DNA of 64,000 nucleotides, from NCBI GenBank assembly GCA_026002815.1, contig BPGB01000007.1, forward strand, positions 20,354 through 84,353, in the 5' to 3' direction. Made by a program: the position numbers and the translations under genes. How positions within the stretch are numbered: position 1 is the first letter of the stretch; each line of letters begins with the position of its first letter. Positions 46,271-56,441 of the stretch are shown piece after piece. Under the pieces are notes generated by a model, which saw only the letters and a program-made list of their open reading frames with translations, searched no databases and was not told where the DNA came from. The stretch is from Candidatus Woesearchaeota archaeon. Lineage in GTDB: Archaea; Nanobdellota; Nanobdellia; Woesearchaeales; UBA9642.

Positions 46271-46708
46271 TTACTTTCTCGCTTTCTCTATCTTTCCTCG
46301 CAACAATGCGTCTAAAGACTGACCATTAACCTTTATTACTTGCCATCTTATTCCTGATAAATCTCCCTTTGTTTTTCCCTGCCTTCCACCTATACATTCT
46401 ATAACAACTTCATCATGCTCATCAATAAGTTTTATTGCACCATCTCCAGGCGCGAATGCGGTAACTTGCTTTCCATTCTTAATTAACTGTACTCTTACAC
46501 ATTTTCTCATTGCAGAATTTGGTTGCTTTGCTTCTATTTGAGTCTTCTCTAGAACTATTCCAGAAGCTTGTGATGCACCTTCCAATGGATCTGATCTTTT
46601 CTTATATTGAGTAACTCTTTTTACGAACCACTTATCATTATATCTAAATTTTTTTCTCCTTTTTGACAATTTTTTTGCTGAATTCAATCCTGTTGATTTT
46701 TTCGCCAT
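46271..46708 (-). CDS. rps12: 30S ribosomal protein S12
   Basis: 145 residues from the ATG at 46708, with GGAGGAAAA before it. Typical S12 motifs: [20 protein letters not shown] and [20 protein letters not shown], then [12 protein letters not shown]. It is the last gene visible of the RNA polymerase operon (RpoH-B''-B'-A'-A''-L30e-NusA-S12). S7 and elongation factor genes that often follow are not present here; the next gene is the FKBP. Confidence 0.95.
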   Translation of the reverse strand: MAKKSTGLNSAKKLSKRRKKFRYNDKWFVKRVTQYKKRSDPLEGASQASGIVLEKTQIEAKQPNSAMRKCVRVQLIKNGKQVTAFAPGDGAIKLIDEHDEVVIECIGGRQGKTKGDLSGIRWQVIKVNGQSLDALLRGKIEKARK

Positions 46709-46767
46709 TTTTTCCTCCAAAAATAATTTATATTTTAAAACATTTTTTGATATATAGTTATATAAAA

Positions 46768-47184
46768 TTAAACAACTTTTATTTCTTCTATATCAAAATA
46801 CTTTTTAACTATGCTCTCATAAATTCTAAGATTTTGAGCTTTCGCTCCAATTATTAATCCTTTAGTCTTTTTATCCTCGTCCTTTATTGTCACTATTTTT
46901 CCATCTAGAGTTACGCTATCAACTCTGTAGGGATATAATAAGTTTGTTATAAATTTTATCAAATCATTACTGAACTCAACTATTTTTATCTTCTTTTTAA
47001 GCATTGACTCTATTTTTTTTAAATTCTCAAGATTTTTCCCTAGAGCCTTAAACATATCTCCTTCAAAAACTATAAATGTTAACAGTTCTTTCATGTAAAA
47101 AGCATCCTTAACTCTTGCTTTTGTGATATTCTCAAATAAGTTTATTGTTTTTATGAGGTCTACATCATAAGTTTGCTTGTTCAT
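46768..47184 (-). CDS. nusA: Archaeal NusA-like KH protein
   Basis: 138-residue two-KH transcription factor related to NusA. A KH-like first domain contains [20 protein letters not shown]. The second has [20 protein letters not shown] and [20 protein letters not shown], with GxxG-type loop GAKAQN. The position between L30e and S12 matches the conserved archaeal order. Confidence 0.9.
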   Translation of the reverse strand: MNKQTYDVDLIKTINLFENITKARVKDAFYMKELLTFIVFEGDMFKALGKNLENLKKIESMLKKKIKIVEFSNDLIKFITNLLYPYRVDSVTLDGKIVTIKDEDKKTKGLIIGAKAQNLRIYESIVKKYFDIEEIKVV

Positions 47185-47270
47185 CTGAATAACCTTATTA
47201 AATATTATTTAAATTATTAAATGCTTAAGCAAATTAATGCATAATTTAACACTCTTCTACCTTAACTCTC

Positions 47271-47531
47271 CTACTTTAACAACCCAAGCATTGCTATATT
47301 GAAAGGCTTCTTGCATATTGCTCCTAATTCATCATTTGGTAATTTTGTTTCAAGGATCTCAAATCCAGATATTTTGGAATACTTTTTAAGATCCTTAAAT
47401 ACATCTTCAGAGCAATTAGATGCAACATAAACTTTTGCTATAAGACCTTTTCTTATATTCTTTAATGTTTCATCCGTTCCAATAATTATCTTTCCTGCCG
47501 CCAAATTTTTTCTTATCTCTTCTTCATACAT
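47271..47531 (-). CDS. rpl30e: 50S ribosomal protein L30e
   Basis: 86-residue member of the L7Ae/L30e RNA-binding family. AAGKIIIGTDETLKNIRKGL, AKVYVASNCSEDVFKDLKKY and DELGAICKKPFNIAMLGLLK are typical, including the glycine at the kink-turn interface. AAGGTAGGT precedes the ATG. It lies between RpoA'' and NusA, the conserved place of L30e in this operon. Confidence 0.92.
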   Translation of the reverse strand: MYEEEIRKNLAAGKIIIGTDETLKNIRKGLIAKVYVASNCSEDVFKDLKKYSKISGFEILETKLPNDELGAICKKPFNIAMLGLLK

Positions 47532-47652
47532 TTTTACCTACCTTTGTTTTATGATTTTATTGCACAAATTAAAACTGTTAAGCAACATGTAGTTTATTAC
47601 ATTTATTTCATAATTACATTTATTTCATTATGTTACTTTTATTAAATTTATA

Positions 47653-48819
47653 TTATTCTGATTTTTTACCTTTTTTTACAGGTTTAACTATTAGTTTCGG
47701 TATTCCAGTACCAACTGGGACAATCTGATTTATCATCACGTTTTCTATTACTGATCTTAAATTATCAACTTCACCATTTATGCTAGCATTAATTATATGC
47801 TTTATTGGAGTTTCAAATGAGGCTCTCGCTAAAACAGATGGTTTTTCTTTTACAATACCATACCTATTAACTCCTAGAACAGTCCCAGAAGTAGTCATTA
47901 TGTCTGCAATAAGCAGTATATGCCTTAAATCAACATTTAAACCTTGTTCATCAATAACCTTTGCAACTTCCGATATTATAGCATTTCTTGCTGCTTCTAT
48001 TCCTAAAACTTGTTCTATTTCAAATATGTCGTTTGTTATTGTCTTGTCTGGATTTACAAATTCTAACTTAAATATGTCTTTAAGGTTTGAACCGGAAGTT
48101 ACTATAATATATTCATCTCCCTTCTTTACTGGAAGCACTTGATGTATGCCCTTTATACCATTAATATACACATCCTGTAATTTTTCTTTTAATTTATATA
48201 TATTGTTTAAATCATCTTCCTTACTAGTTGATTTTATTAACAATATGTTTTCTGCTTCCTTACTTGGCTTAAAAGTATATCCTTTTGAAAATGTTTTCTC
48301 AAGATTTTTTATTATCTGAGAAACTTTCATATTAATACGATCAAGTTTTACTTCATCTAGGATAACAGTCATTTGAGATTCTGCAACATCTATAGATATT
48401 TCTTTAATATACTCTTTTAATGTTGTTTCTTTTATTGATTCAGCAATCTTCTTTATGTCTTTTCCTTCACTATAAGGTTTTTTAAGATAAATATGCATCA
48501 TTTTTGTACTTATGTCTGCACGCCCATCTAATACCTCTATTATTCTTGGTAATCCGGTCGTTACATTCATTTCTGATACTCCTGCAAAATGGAATGTATT
48601 AAGAGTCATCTGTGTTGATGGTTCTCCAATTGATTCTGCCGCAACCAATCCTACTGATTCACCTGGTTCTGCCAATGAATTAATATACTCCTCATATACT
48701 GCTTCAAATATTTTTTTTAGTTTTGTATCAGATACTTTTTCTGGAAGATTATCTTTTATATCCTGTAATATTTTCTCAGGAAGTTTGTTCTCATATTCTT
48801 TGAATATTTTGTTATCCAT
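47653..48819 (-). CDS. rpoA2: DNA-directed RNA polymerase subunit A''
   Basis: 388-residue C-terminal part of the largest subunit. Signatures EPGESVGLVAAESIGEPSTQ and MTLNTFHFAGVSEMNVTTGL (trigger-loop and bridge-helix region), VDLRHILLIADIMTTSGTVL and SVLARASFETPIKHIINASI are intact. GGGGT precedes the ATG. The 166-base gap to RpoA' contains only A+T-rich sequence. The split of A into A' and A'' is universal in archaea. Confidence 0.97.
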   Translation of the reverse strand: MDNKIFKEYENKLPEKILQDIKDNLPEKVSDTKLKKIFEAVYEEYINSLAEPGESVGLVAAESIGEPSTQMTLNTFHFAGVSEMNVTTGLPRIIEVLDGRADISTKMMHIYLKKPYSEGKDIKKIAESIKETTLKEYIKEISIDVAESQMTVILDEVKLDRINMKVSQIIKNLEKTFSKGYTFKPSKEAENILLIKSTSKEDDLNNIYKLKEKLQDVYINGIKGIHQVLPVKKGDEYIIVTSGSNLKDIFKLEFVNPDKTITNDIFEIEQVLGIEAARNAIISEVAKVIDEQGLNVDLRHILLIADIMTTSGTVLGVNRYGIVKEKPSVLARASFETPIKHIINASINGEVDNLRSVIENVMINQIVPVGTGIPKLIVKPVKKGKKSE

Positions 48820-48985
48820 TTTTTTACCCCTTAATTAATTTTTTTGATTGATTTTTTAATTTTTAAAACATTAATAAACATTAATACTATCTTTTAATAG
48901 CTATTAATATTAGCCAGCAATGCTTATTAATTAATAATAAGCTTATTAATTAATAATATAAACTCTTTTTATTACTGCTTCCTTT

Positions 48986-51586
48986 TTAATTTTCTGACAT
49001 GACTGATTCTATTATTCTCTTAACATTTATTCTTCCATTCTCTGATTTTGTTACATCGACACCATCTTCCCCGTAAACAAATTGAATAATTTTATTACTT
49101 GCGTCTCTAACTGTAAAATCGTTACTTATTCTTAAATCCTGCATTGCATTTGCAAGTCTTCTATATAAATATCCTGATTTTGGAGTTCTTAATGCAGTAT
49201 CCATCAGGCTATCTCTTCCAGTCATGCTCATGAAAAATAATTCGTGAGGTTTTAAACCATCTTTAAACCCTTCTTTTATGAATCCTCTTGCTGCTGGTCC
49301 TAAGTCGTTCTTTTTGAAAACAGAGAGTGTTCTTTTACTGAATCCTTTACTTATTCTGCCTCCTCTCATTGATTGCTGACCTACACATGCGCTCATTTGT
49401 GCAAGGTTCAAAAGATTTCCTGCTCCTCCTGATTTTATCATTAACATTAATTCTGAATCTTTCTTTGCATTGTCTGCAGCGATCTTTCCAGACTTATTTC
49501 TTGCCTTGTTTAATTTTTCAAGAATCTTTAATTCTAATGTTTCCTTCATGCTTCTTCCTGGAAGTGTTTCAAGTCTTCCTTCATTATACTCTTTTATTAA
49601 TTGTTCAACCTCTTGATACGTTTGTTCGAGTATTTGCATAACTTGTGCCTTTGTTTCTGGAGATATATCTATATCAGCAATTCCTGTTGTGAATCCAGTA
49701 TAAGATAATACTGCGTTTCCTAGTTTGAATATTTTTCCTAGAAAATCAGATGCAAAATCCGGACCATACTGTTTATAAATATTCCTTAAAAGTAATCCTT
49801 GTCCCTTTCCAAGATTAGCATTATCTAAAACACCTGATTTTAAAACGCCCTTTTCTATCCTAACTACTGCGTCTGGGTCTTCTTTATTTTCCTTGTAAAT
49901 CTTACTATATCCAATAAAATTAAAGTCTTTAGGCAATAATACGGATATAACATCTCTTCCTGAAACGATTTCCTTGTCAGGAAGTCTTGAATAATCAGTT
50001 ATTCCTATAGCCGAAAGCAAATCAATTGCTTCCTCTCTTGTTAATTTAAAGTTTTTCTCTGACAATATATACATTCCAGTTTGTGAATCTTTACTACATC
50101 CGATAATACTCAATCCATACCTTGGACTAATTATTTGTGTTGGTACATGCATTAATATCTCTGCTTCTGCTCTTGCCTCTTCTGTCTGTGGAATATGAAG
50201 ATTCATCTCATCTCCATCAAAATCTGCGTTGTATGGTTCACATACTGATGGATTAAGTCTAAATGTTAATCCTGGAAGAACTCGTACTTTATGACACATC
50301 ATGCTCATTCTATGCAAGCTTGGTTGCCTGTTAAAAACCGCAATATCGCCATCCATTAAGTGTCTCTCAACTATAAATCCTGGTTGTATCTCTTCAAGTA
50401 ATTGTTCTTTTGTTTCATTTGTTATCCTTTTTCTTTTTCCATCAGGTCTTATGACATAGTTTGCCCCAGGATAATTATCCGGACCCCTAGTGACAAATGC
50501 TTTCAAATAATCCATATTCCATTGAGTTACTCTTTCAGGAACTGTAAGTTTCATCGCAATAACTTTTGGTACTCCTACTTCATTTATTTCTAACCTAGGA
50601 TCAGGACTGATTACTGTTCTTGCTGAGAAATTCACTCTCTTTCCGGCTAGATTATGTCTTATCCTTCCCTCTTTACTTTTTATTCTGGAGGTTAATGTTT
50701 TCAATGGTTGACCGCTTCTATGCCTTGCTGGTGGCAATTGACTTACTTCATTATCAAAGAATGTTGTTATATGATATTGTAATAAATCCCATAAATCCTC
50801 TATAATTATCTCTGGCGCTCCAGCATTTATATTCTCGAATAATCTTTGATTAATCCTCACTATGTCTCCAAGCTTATGAGTTAAATCATCTTCGCTCCTC
50901 TCTCCTGATTCGAGAGTTATTGAGGGTCTCATTGTTACTGATGGAATGGGCATTACTGTTAAAATAGTCCACTCAGGTCTTAATGCATTAGGATTTATAC
51001 CGAATACTTTGAGATCCTCATCTGGGATTTTTTCAAGTCTCATTCTTATCTCTATAGGACTTAATTTTTTTTCATCCTCTAAAAATGTTGATGGTTTTTC
51101 CAAGGTTATTTTGAATTGTTTTGATTTACAATAAGGACATTGATTAATTGTTTTTAATTCAACAATCATTTCCTTGATTTTATCTCTTCTAGCAACTAAT
51201 CCTCCTTCTATTTCTGCTTGATCTAGATCAGTTAATGCTTTATCTATCCTTTGTTTAGGTATTAATATACGTCCACAATCCCTGCAAGTACATCTTAGTA
51301 AATCGTATATTAAGGAAACAAACTTTATGTGTATTACTGGTCTTGCCAATTCTATATATCCAAAATGTCCGGGGCATTCTTTTAATTTTCCGCCACACGT
51401 TTTACATTTCAATCCTGGATCTATTACTCCAAGTCTTATATCCATTAATCCACCATCTACAGGGTATCCTTCTTTATCATACAATTCTGGCGTAACTATT
51501 TTTGCGGAAGCCATTTCTTTTATGGCTTTAGGACTCATAAACCCGAATTCTATTTTGTCAATTTTTTTATGAACGTATTCATCCAT
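48986..51586 (-). CDS. rpoA1: DNA-directed RNA polymerase subunit A'
   Basis: 866 residues. N-terminal clamp with two zinc sites (CKTCGGKLKECPGHFGYIEL and CTCRDCGRILIPKQ), a further CPYCKSKQF pair, the catalytic magnesium motif NADFDGDEMNLHIPQ, and the RKLVNFSAR-type region (GKRVNFSARTVISPDP). The C-terminus includes GLKPHELFFMSMTGRDSLMD. Length and frame are intact, in contrast to the frameshifted RpoB''. GAGGGAAT precedes the ATG. Confidence 0.97.
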   Translation of the reverse strand: MDEYVHKKIDKIEFGFMSPKAIKEMASAKIVTPELYDKEGYPVDGGLMDIRLGVIDPGLKCKTCGGKLKECPGHFGYIELARPVIHIKFVSLIYDLLRCTCRDCGRILIPKQRIDKALTDLDQAEIEGGLVARRDKIKEMIVELKTINQCPYCKSKQFKITLEKPSTFLEDEKKLSPIEIRMRLEKIPDEDLKVFGINPNALRPEWTILTVMPIPSVTMRPSITLESGERSEDDLTHKLGDIVRINQRLFENINAGAPEIIIEDLWDLLQYHITTFFDNEVSQLPPARHRSGQPLKTLTSRIKSKEGRIRHNLAGKRVNFSARTVISPDPRLEINEVGVPKVIAMKLTVPERVTQWNMDYLKAFVTRGPDNYPGANYVIRPDGKRKRITNETKEQLLEEIQPGFIVERHLMDGDIAVFNRQPSLHRMSMMCHKVRVLPGLTFRLNPSVCEPYNADFDGDEMNLHIPQTEEARAEAEILMHVPTQIISPRYGLSIIGCSKDSQTGMYILSEKNFKLTREEAIDLLSAIGITDYSRLPDKEIVSGRDVISVLLPKDFNFIGYSKIYKENKEDPDAVVRIEKGVLKSGVLDNANLGKGQGLLLRNIYKQYGPDFASDFLGKIFKLGNAVLSYTGFTTGIADIDISPETKAQVMQILEQTYQEVEQLIKEYNEGRLETLPGRSMKETLELKILEKLNKARNKSGKIAADNAKKDSELMLMIKSGGAGNLLNLAQMSACVGQQSMRGGRISKGFSKRTLSVFKKNDLGPAARGFIKEGFKDGLKPHELFFMSMTGRDSLMDTALRTPKSGYLYRRLANAMQDLRISNDFTVRDASNKIIQFVYGEDGVDVTKSENGRINVKRIIESVMSEN

Positions 51587-51681
51587 TTTTATTCCCTCAT
51601 ATAGCTTATTATATAACTTATTTTCTTGTTAATTTTTTCTAATTAATCTTAAATCTCTTCTCTTTGTATTATTTTTTTGTA

Positions 51682-53493
51682 TTATACATTTTCGTATTCT
51701 GATTTCAAAACCATTCTTGGATAAACCCCGAAACTTCTTAGTTCATCCATAAATAATTTGAATGCATAACTTAGTTCAATGTTGTTTATCTCTACATTAT
51801 CTCCACATATTGGACAATACGACTTGTTTTTTCTTGAATCATAAATTGCTATTAGTCCACATTTCTCACATACAGGAACAACAGTCTTATCTGAATCGAA
51901 TCGTTCCTTTAAAAGAAGGCTTGCACCATGTGCGATGAAAGTGTCCTTCTCCATCTCTCCAAGTCTTAGGCCACCTTCTTTTGCTCTTCCTTCAGTAGGT
52001 TGCCTTGTAAGCAATTGTATTGGTCCTCTTGCCCTTGAATGTATTTTATTTGCTACCATATGCTTTAATCTTTGATAATACATGTTTCCAATGTAAATCC
52101 TTACGGAATATTGTCTTCCTGTTATTGGATTATAGAGTATTTCTGTACCATCTTCTCTGAAACCTAAATTCTCTAATGCTTTTCTTAATGCCTCTTCCGG
52201 TTCTGAATCAAATGCAGTTCCATCAACATATCTTCCTTCTAATGCACCAACTTTTCCTGCAAGCATTTCTATTAAGTGAGCAACAGTCATTCTTTTTGGT
52301 AATCCGTGAGGATTGAACAAAATATCTGGTCTCATTCCAGTTTCTGAAAAAGGAATATCCTGTTCTGGAACAACCAATCCAATAACTCCTTTTTGTCCAT
52401 GTCTTGATATAAACTTATCTCCTATTTCTGGAATTCTATTCTCTCTTAATCTCACTTGTATTAACCTATTTCCCTCCTCATTCTCTGATAATAGTACTAA
52501 GTCTACTATTCCTTTTTCTCCATGCTCTAATGTCATTGAGGATTCTCTTCTTATATTTCCTGTTAAATTATATTCATCTGTACTGTTCAAAAATCTTGGA
52601 GGACTGGTTTTTCCAATAATTACATCCCCCTCTTGAACTTTTGATTCGGCAGAAACTATACCATCTTCTTCTAAGAATCTATAATCTTTTTCTGTTCTAT
52701 ATCCTTTAACGTCCTTGTTTGGTATGCATATTTCATCCATTAAACCACCGGGATATCTTAATTCTTCAGAAATGACTGGCCTATAATATGTACTTCTACC
52801 TAAACCCCTGTCTATTGAACCCCTATTTATAACTACTGCATCATCCATATTATATCCCTCGTAAGGCATTATAGCAATAACTACATTTTGTCCTGATGGA
52901 TGCAAATGATAATCAGAAACATCATGCATTAATGTTTTAACAACAGGAACTTGAGGATAGTGAAGCAAATTGACATCCATATCTATTCTTGCAAAATAAT
53001 TTGCTGCATAGAAACCTACTGCCTGTTTTTGATTTTTTGAACCCTGGGATAGTCTTACTCCTTGATTATATTGTCCAAAGGGTATTAAACTAGTGCATAA
53101 TCCTAAAATGTCTAATGGACTTATCTCTAAATGTGTATGATCGGCCGTTAATTCATTTTCATAAAAAGCTACGTATGCATTCTCTTCTTCTGTTGGATCA
53201 AGATATTCTATTATTCCCTCTTTTATAAGATCTGACCATGATAGTTCATTTTTCTGAAGCTTTTCTATGTGTTGTTGAGTTAATGTACTTTTTCCATCCT
53301 TAACAACTATTAATGGTCTTATTGTTCTTCCTTTTGAAGTTTCAACATAAACTTCATCGGTTTCATCATTATATAATACATTTACTTCTAATGGAATTTT
53401 ACCGGATCTCCTTTGACTTATTATGTTATCAGCGAATTTTTTTCCATCATTAACCGTTCCAACAAATCTGTTATCAATGAATACATCAGTCAT
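51682..53493 (-). CDS. rpoB1: DNA-directed RNA polymerase subunit B'
   Basis: 603 residues forming the C-terminal half of the second-largest subunit. NVVIAIMPYEGYNMDDAVVI, GDKFISRHGQKGVIGLVVP, LFNPHGLPKRMTVAHLIEML, a zinc site (CEKCGLIAIYDSRKNKSYCP with CGDNVE) and AYAFKLF-like YAFKLFMDELRSF are intact. The ATG at 53493 follows GAGGTGA and lies six bases before the RpoB'' stop codon end, so the two are coupled. Splitting of B into B' and B'' is typical of part of the Euryarchaeota and DPANN. Confidence 0.96.
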   Translation of the reverse strand: MTDVFIDNRFVGTVNDGKKFADNIISQRRSGKIPLEVNVLYNDETDEVYVETSKGRTIRPLIVVKDGKSTLTQQHIEKLQKNELSWSDLIKEGIIEYLDPTEEENAYVAFYENELTADHTHLEISPLDILGLCTSLIPFGQYNQGVRLSQGSKNQKQAVGFYAANYFARIDMDVNLLHYPQVPVVKTLMHDVSDYHLHPSGQNVVIAIMPYEGYNMDDAVVINRGSIDRGLGRSTYYRPVISEELRYPGGLMDEICIPNKDVKGYRTEKDYRFLEEDGIVSAESKVQEGDVIIGKTSPPRFLNSTDEYNLTGNIRRESSMTLEHGEKGIVDLVLLSENEEGNRLIQVRLRENRIPEIGDKFISRHGQKGVIGLVVPEQDIPFSETGMRPDILFNPHGLPKRMTVAHLIEMLAGKVGALEGRYVDGTAFDSEPEEALRKALENLGFREDGTEILYNPITGRQYSVRIYIGNMYYQRLKHMVANKIHSRARGPIQLLTRQPTEGRAKEGGLRLGEMEKDTFIAHGASLLLKERFDSDKTVVPVCEKCGLIAIYDSRKNKSYCPICGDNVEINNIELSYAFKLFMDELRSFGVYPRMVLKSEYENV

Positions 53494-53498
53494 TTTTT

Positions 53499-54997
53499 TC
53501 ACCTCATTGGCCCTTCGCGAACTTCTAGGCCTAAGGCCTTGAGATTTTTTAATAATTCAGTTTCATCTATCTCATGAGTTATGCTAGTTAATAGTGCAAG
53601 ATTTTTTCTTAAACCAATATTTGTTCCTTCAGGAGTTTCTGCAGGGCATAATCTTCCAAGCTGTGTTGCATGCAGTGTTCTTGCCTCAAAATTTTCTTGA
53701 CTTGCACTCAAAGGGCTTACTACTCTTTGAAGAGTTGATTGTACATTTAAGAAATTTAGTCTCTCCATCCTTTGACTTATTCCTTTTCTACCACCAACCC
53801 ATGATCCTGTTGCCATGCTACTATAGATTCTTTGCGTTAATAGTTTATCTCTTATAATAACCTTAAGATTAGGAAATTTTCCTCTTTTTACTATTCTCTG
53901 AAAATTATATAACATATCTCCAATTAATATCTTAAGATTTGCTCTTACTAAGTCTCCAAGTAAGTCTCCAGACATTTTTAGCCTTTTATTCATATAATGA
54001 TCCCTATCATCTACAGGAAGAACATCATTATATACTAAGACGTATTTTTTCATGAATTTACATAAATTTTGGGCCTTTGCTATTCTGTCTTTTTTTTCTA
54101 GGCCTATATGCGGAAGAAGATATTTATCAAGTATTTCTCTTGTTCTCTCCATCCTTATCTCTTTTGTCTGCATTATTCCTATTTTCTTTGCAATATAATC
54201 TACTGCATCATCTTCAGTCTTTATATCAACAAACTCGTATAGGTTTATGAATAATTCAGAACTTTCATGTAAATCTACATATCGCATTATTTCTTCATCT
54301 TTTACTAGACCTAATGCTTTTATTATAACTATTATTGGTATCCTCTTTACTCTAGTGAATGATAAGTATATCATTCCATCTTTTAGTTTTTCTATTAAGT
54401 GAGGTATCTTGTAAGAACCCCTTTCTGAGAATATTTTTCCTTCATACTTTGTGACTCCTGATGTTGAATCTGTTACTATGAATTTGTTTGCTGCCAAATC
54501 TTCTATTTTTACGAGTACTTTTTCTGTCCCATTAATTATGAAGTATCCTCCTGGATCATCGGGCATCCTCGCCATGCTCTATAAGTTCTTCTCTTGATAA
54601 GCCGTATAAATGACAATATTTTGATTTAAGCATTATTGGTATGCTTCCTATTTGTGTTTTGAACGATTCTCTTTGAACACCATTAATATGAGAACTTATT
54701 TCTATGAATATTGGTGCTGAATATGATAATTTTCTTAGTCTTGCTTCGTTAGGGAATATGTATCTCTTCGCACCATCTGCCTCTGTTATTATCAGGTCTT
54801 GTTATGCTTATTTTGTCTAATATTATCTTATATTCTTCTACATTACTAGGTATTATTGTTGGTTCAATAACCTTATTTTCCTCTATTATTCTCTGCAATT
54901 CAACATCTATAAAATCATTAAAACTCTTAATGTCTGCAGCAATCATGCTTTGTTCCTCAAAATATTTTCTTATTAATAATTTTGAATACTCAGTCAT
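53499..54997 (-). CDS. rpoB2: DNA-directed RNA polymerase subunit B'', two single-base shifts
   Basis: About 498 residues when two shifts are repaired. The start MTEYSKLLIRKYFEEQSMIA follows AGGTGA (ATG at 54997). The frame breaks near 54788 within KISITRP and again at an extra base near 54564 in the GED-PDDPGG region. Between them the correct frame reads EADGAKRYIFPNEARLRKLS and KSKYCHLYGLSREELIE. The remainder (PGGYFIINGTEKVLVKIEDL, RLCPAETPEGTNIGLRKNLA) is intact. As this is an essential gene with all motifs kept, I take the breaks as assembly errors. Confidence 0.92.
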
Positions 54998-55140
54998 TTT
55001 TTTCACCTTGTCCTGTTGACTTTATTGCCTCATGCTTTATAATATAATTTTATTTTAGCCTTTTTTAGTACTTATTTTAATCTTTTAATTTTATTTTATG
55101 ACTTTTTTATCCTTGTTTGTATCCTGTTTTTTCTCATTGT

Positions 55141-55404
55141 TTATATTTCAATGACTACTCTGTAAAAAACAGCTTTGCCAGATGTTGGACTTTCTCTTGT
55201 TATTTTTATCAAATCACCCGGCTTTACATCTAAATTATATAATGCTGCGTCATTAATATTTATCTTTGGAAAATCTTTTAAATCTGAAGAATACTTTTGC
55301 AGTATCATCTTCTTTTCTGATTCGGAGCATTTTTCATGCTTTGGAACAAGAATATGGTTTTTTATTTCTAATTTTTCTGAACTTTTTTTCTTTTTCCTTG
55401 CCAT
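55141..55404 (-). CDS. rpoH: DNA-directed RNA polymerase subunit H
   Basis: 87 residues (Rpb5 C-terminal homologue). After a Lys-rich start (MARKKKKSSEKLEIK) come NHILVPKHEKCSESEKKMIL, DFPKININDAALYNLDVKPG and the final DLIKITRESPTSGKAVFYRV, all family hallmarks. The ATG at 55404 follows AGGTGTGA; a longer in-frame start adds 18 non-conserved residues. It is the first gene of the polymerase operon, with tRNA-Lys 76 bases upstream on the same strand. Confidence 0.94.
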   Translation of the reverse strand: MARKKKKSSEKLEIKNHILVPKHEKCSESEKKMILQKYSSDLKDFPKININDAALYNLDVKPGDLIKITRESPTSGKAVFYRVVIEI

Positions 55405-55479
55405 TTTCACACCTTTAATACTCATATGAAAAATATAATACCTGAACAAGAGATACAATTTTTCTCTTGTTCATCCTTA

Positions 55480-55569
55480 CGGGTCGGACGAGATTCGAAC
55501 TCGCGGCCAATGCATCTCTCCAGCGTATGCTTAAAAGTGCATTGCTCTACCAGGCTGAGCTACCGACCC
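55480..55569 (-). tRNA. tRNA-Lys (TTT) with short intron
   Basis: Acceptor GGGTCGG/CCGACCC, discriminator G. D-stem GCTC/GAGC, T-arm CGAG-TTCGAAT-CTCG. Anticodon stem ATGCA/TGCAT encloses CTTTTA and, after about 16 bases, A; anticodon TTT. The intron can form CTTT/GGAG with three-base bulges and an AGC/GCT inner stem, a BHB splice motif at the canonical 37/38 site. Confidence 0.92.
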
Positions 55570-55722
55570 AGAGAATCGATAATTCAAAAAATTTAACCTA
55601 AAAGGCCATTAACTTTAATTATTATATTATTTTATTACTTGATTAAAGTCATTCTGTAATTTATTGCGATTTTTACGAACTATTCTTTCACAAATTATTT
55701 TTTGACCTTTTATTTTTTTAAA

Positions 55723-55817
55723 CGCCCTGGCCGGGATTTGAACCCGGGTCGAAGCCTTTCTATGTCAGATAAATTGACTCGACAGGGCTTCATGATAGGC
55801 CGCTACACTACCAAGGC
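55723..55817 (-). tRNA. tRNA-Asp (GTC) with intron
   Basis: Acceptor GCCTTGG/CCAGGGC with one G-T pair, discriminator G. T-arm CCGGG-TTCAAAT-CCCGG. Anticodon stem GAAGCC/GGCTTC encloses CTGTCG and, after about 22 bases, A; anticodon GTC. TGTC/GACA with a GTCA/TGAC inner stem gives a BHB-like splice structure at 37/38. Confidence 0.9.
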
Positions 55818-56087
55818 ATTTTAAAAACACATTCTTTTTAGGAATGCATTCTGATGACTATATTGAATTTTTTCATACATTCAGATATAGCATCGCATTT
55901 TGAATATTCCTCGTGAGCCATATGCTCAGTCTCAATATTTTTAATGCGTAGATAAGAGGCAACATTATATTACTAAGCAATTGTTATGGGAAAAAAGGTT
56001 TATTTAAAAACATTTCGGAATTTAAGCATTATTTTAGTATACACAATAGAAAATATTTATAAATTAATTGCTTTTTTCCAATTATGT

Positions 56088-56225
56088 CCCCTCATAGCTC
56101 AATGGTTAGAGCGTTCGGCTGTAGAAAACATTTGACTATGCCTTTGGCAATGAATGAAAAATGTTCAGCCGTCACCGAAAGGTTCCCGGTTCGAGATTTA
56201 TTTGACGAAAATCTGGGTGAGGGGA
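56088..56225 (+). tRNA. tRNA-Tyr (GTA) with two introns
   Basis: 138 bases. Acceptor CCCCTCA/TGAGGGG, discriminator A; D-stem GCTC/GAGC. Anticodon stem TTCGG/CCGAA encloses CTGTAG... with anticodon GTA. The first intron of ~48 bases after position 37 forms GGCTG/CAGCC and AACATTT/AAATGTT. T-stem CCCGG/CTGGG encloses 23 bases rather than seven. Removing about 16 bases (GATTTATTTGACGAAA) leaves TTCGAAT, a normal T-loop. An AATATTTATAAATT box A lies ~30 bases upstream. Confidence 0.88.
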
Positions 56226-56441
56226 TTACAAATAATAAAGTAACAAAAATTCTAAAAAAAAGTTTAAAATATACTAATAAGGATCCAATTATAGAATATA
56301 CTTTCTAATTATAATATAAAATAGGTAATTATAAGATATAAAATAAGACATAAATAATATAAGATATAAAATAAGACATAAAATAGAATATAATAAGTAA
56401 TAAGTAAATATTAAATCAATTGTAAAAGTATAAAATAAGTA

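Noticed and set aside
55723..55817. Possible split or permuted tRNA
   Set aside because: The sequence folds as a normal tRNA-Asp with one intron at the canonical site.
56084..56308. 74-codon plus-strand open frame
   Set aside because: It runs straight through tRNA-Tyr and its introns; the tRNA explains the sequence.
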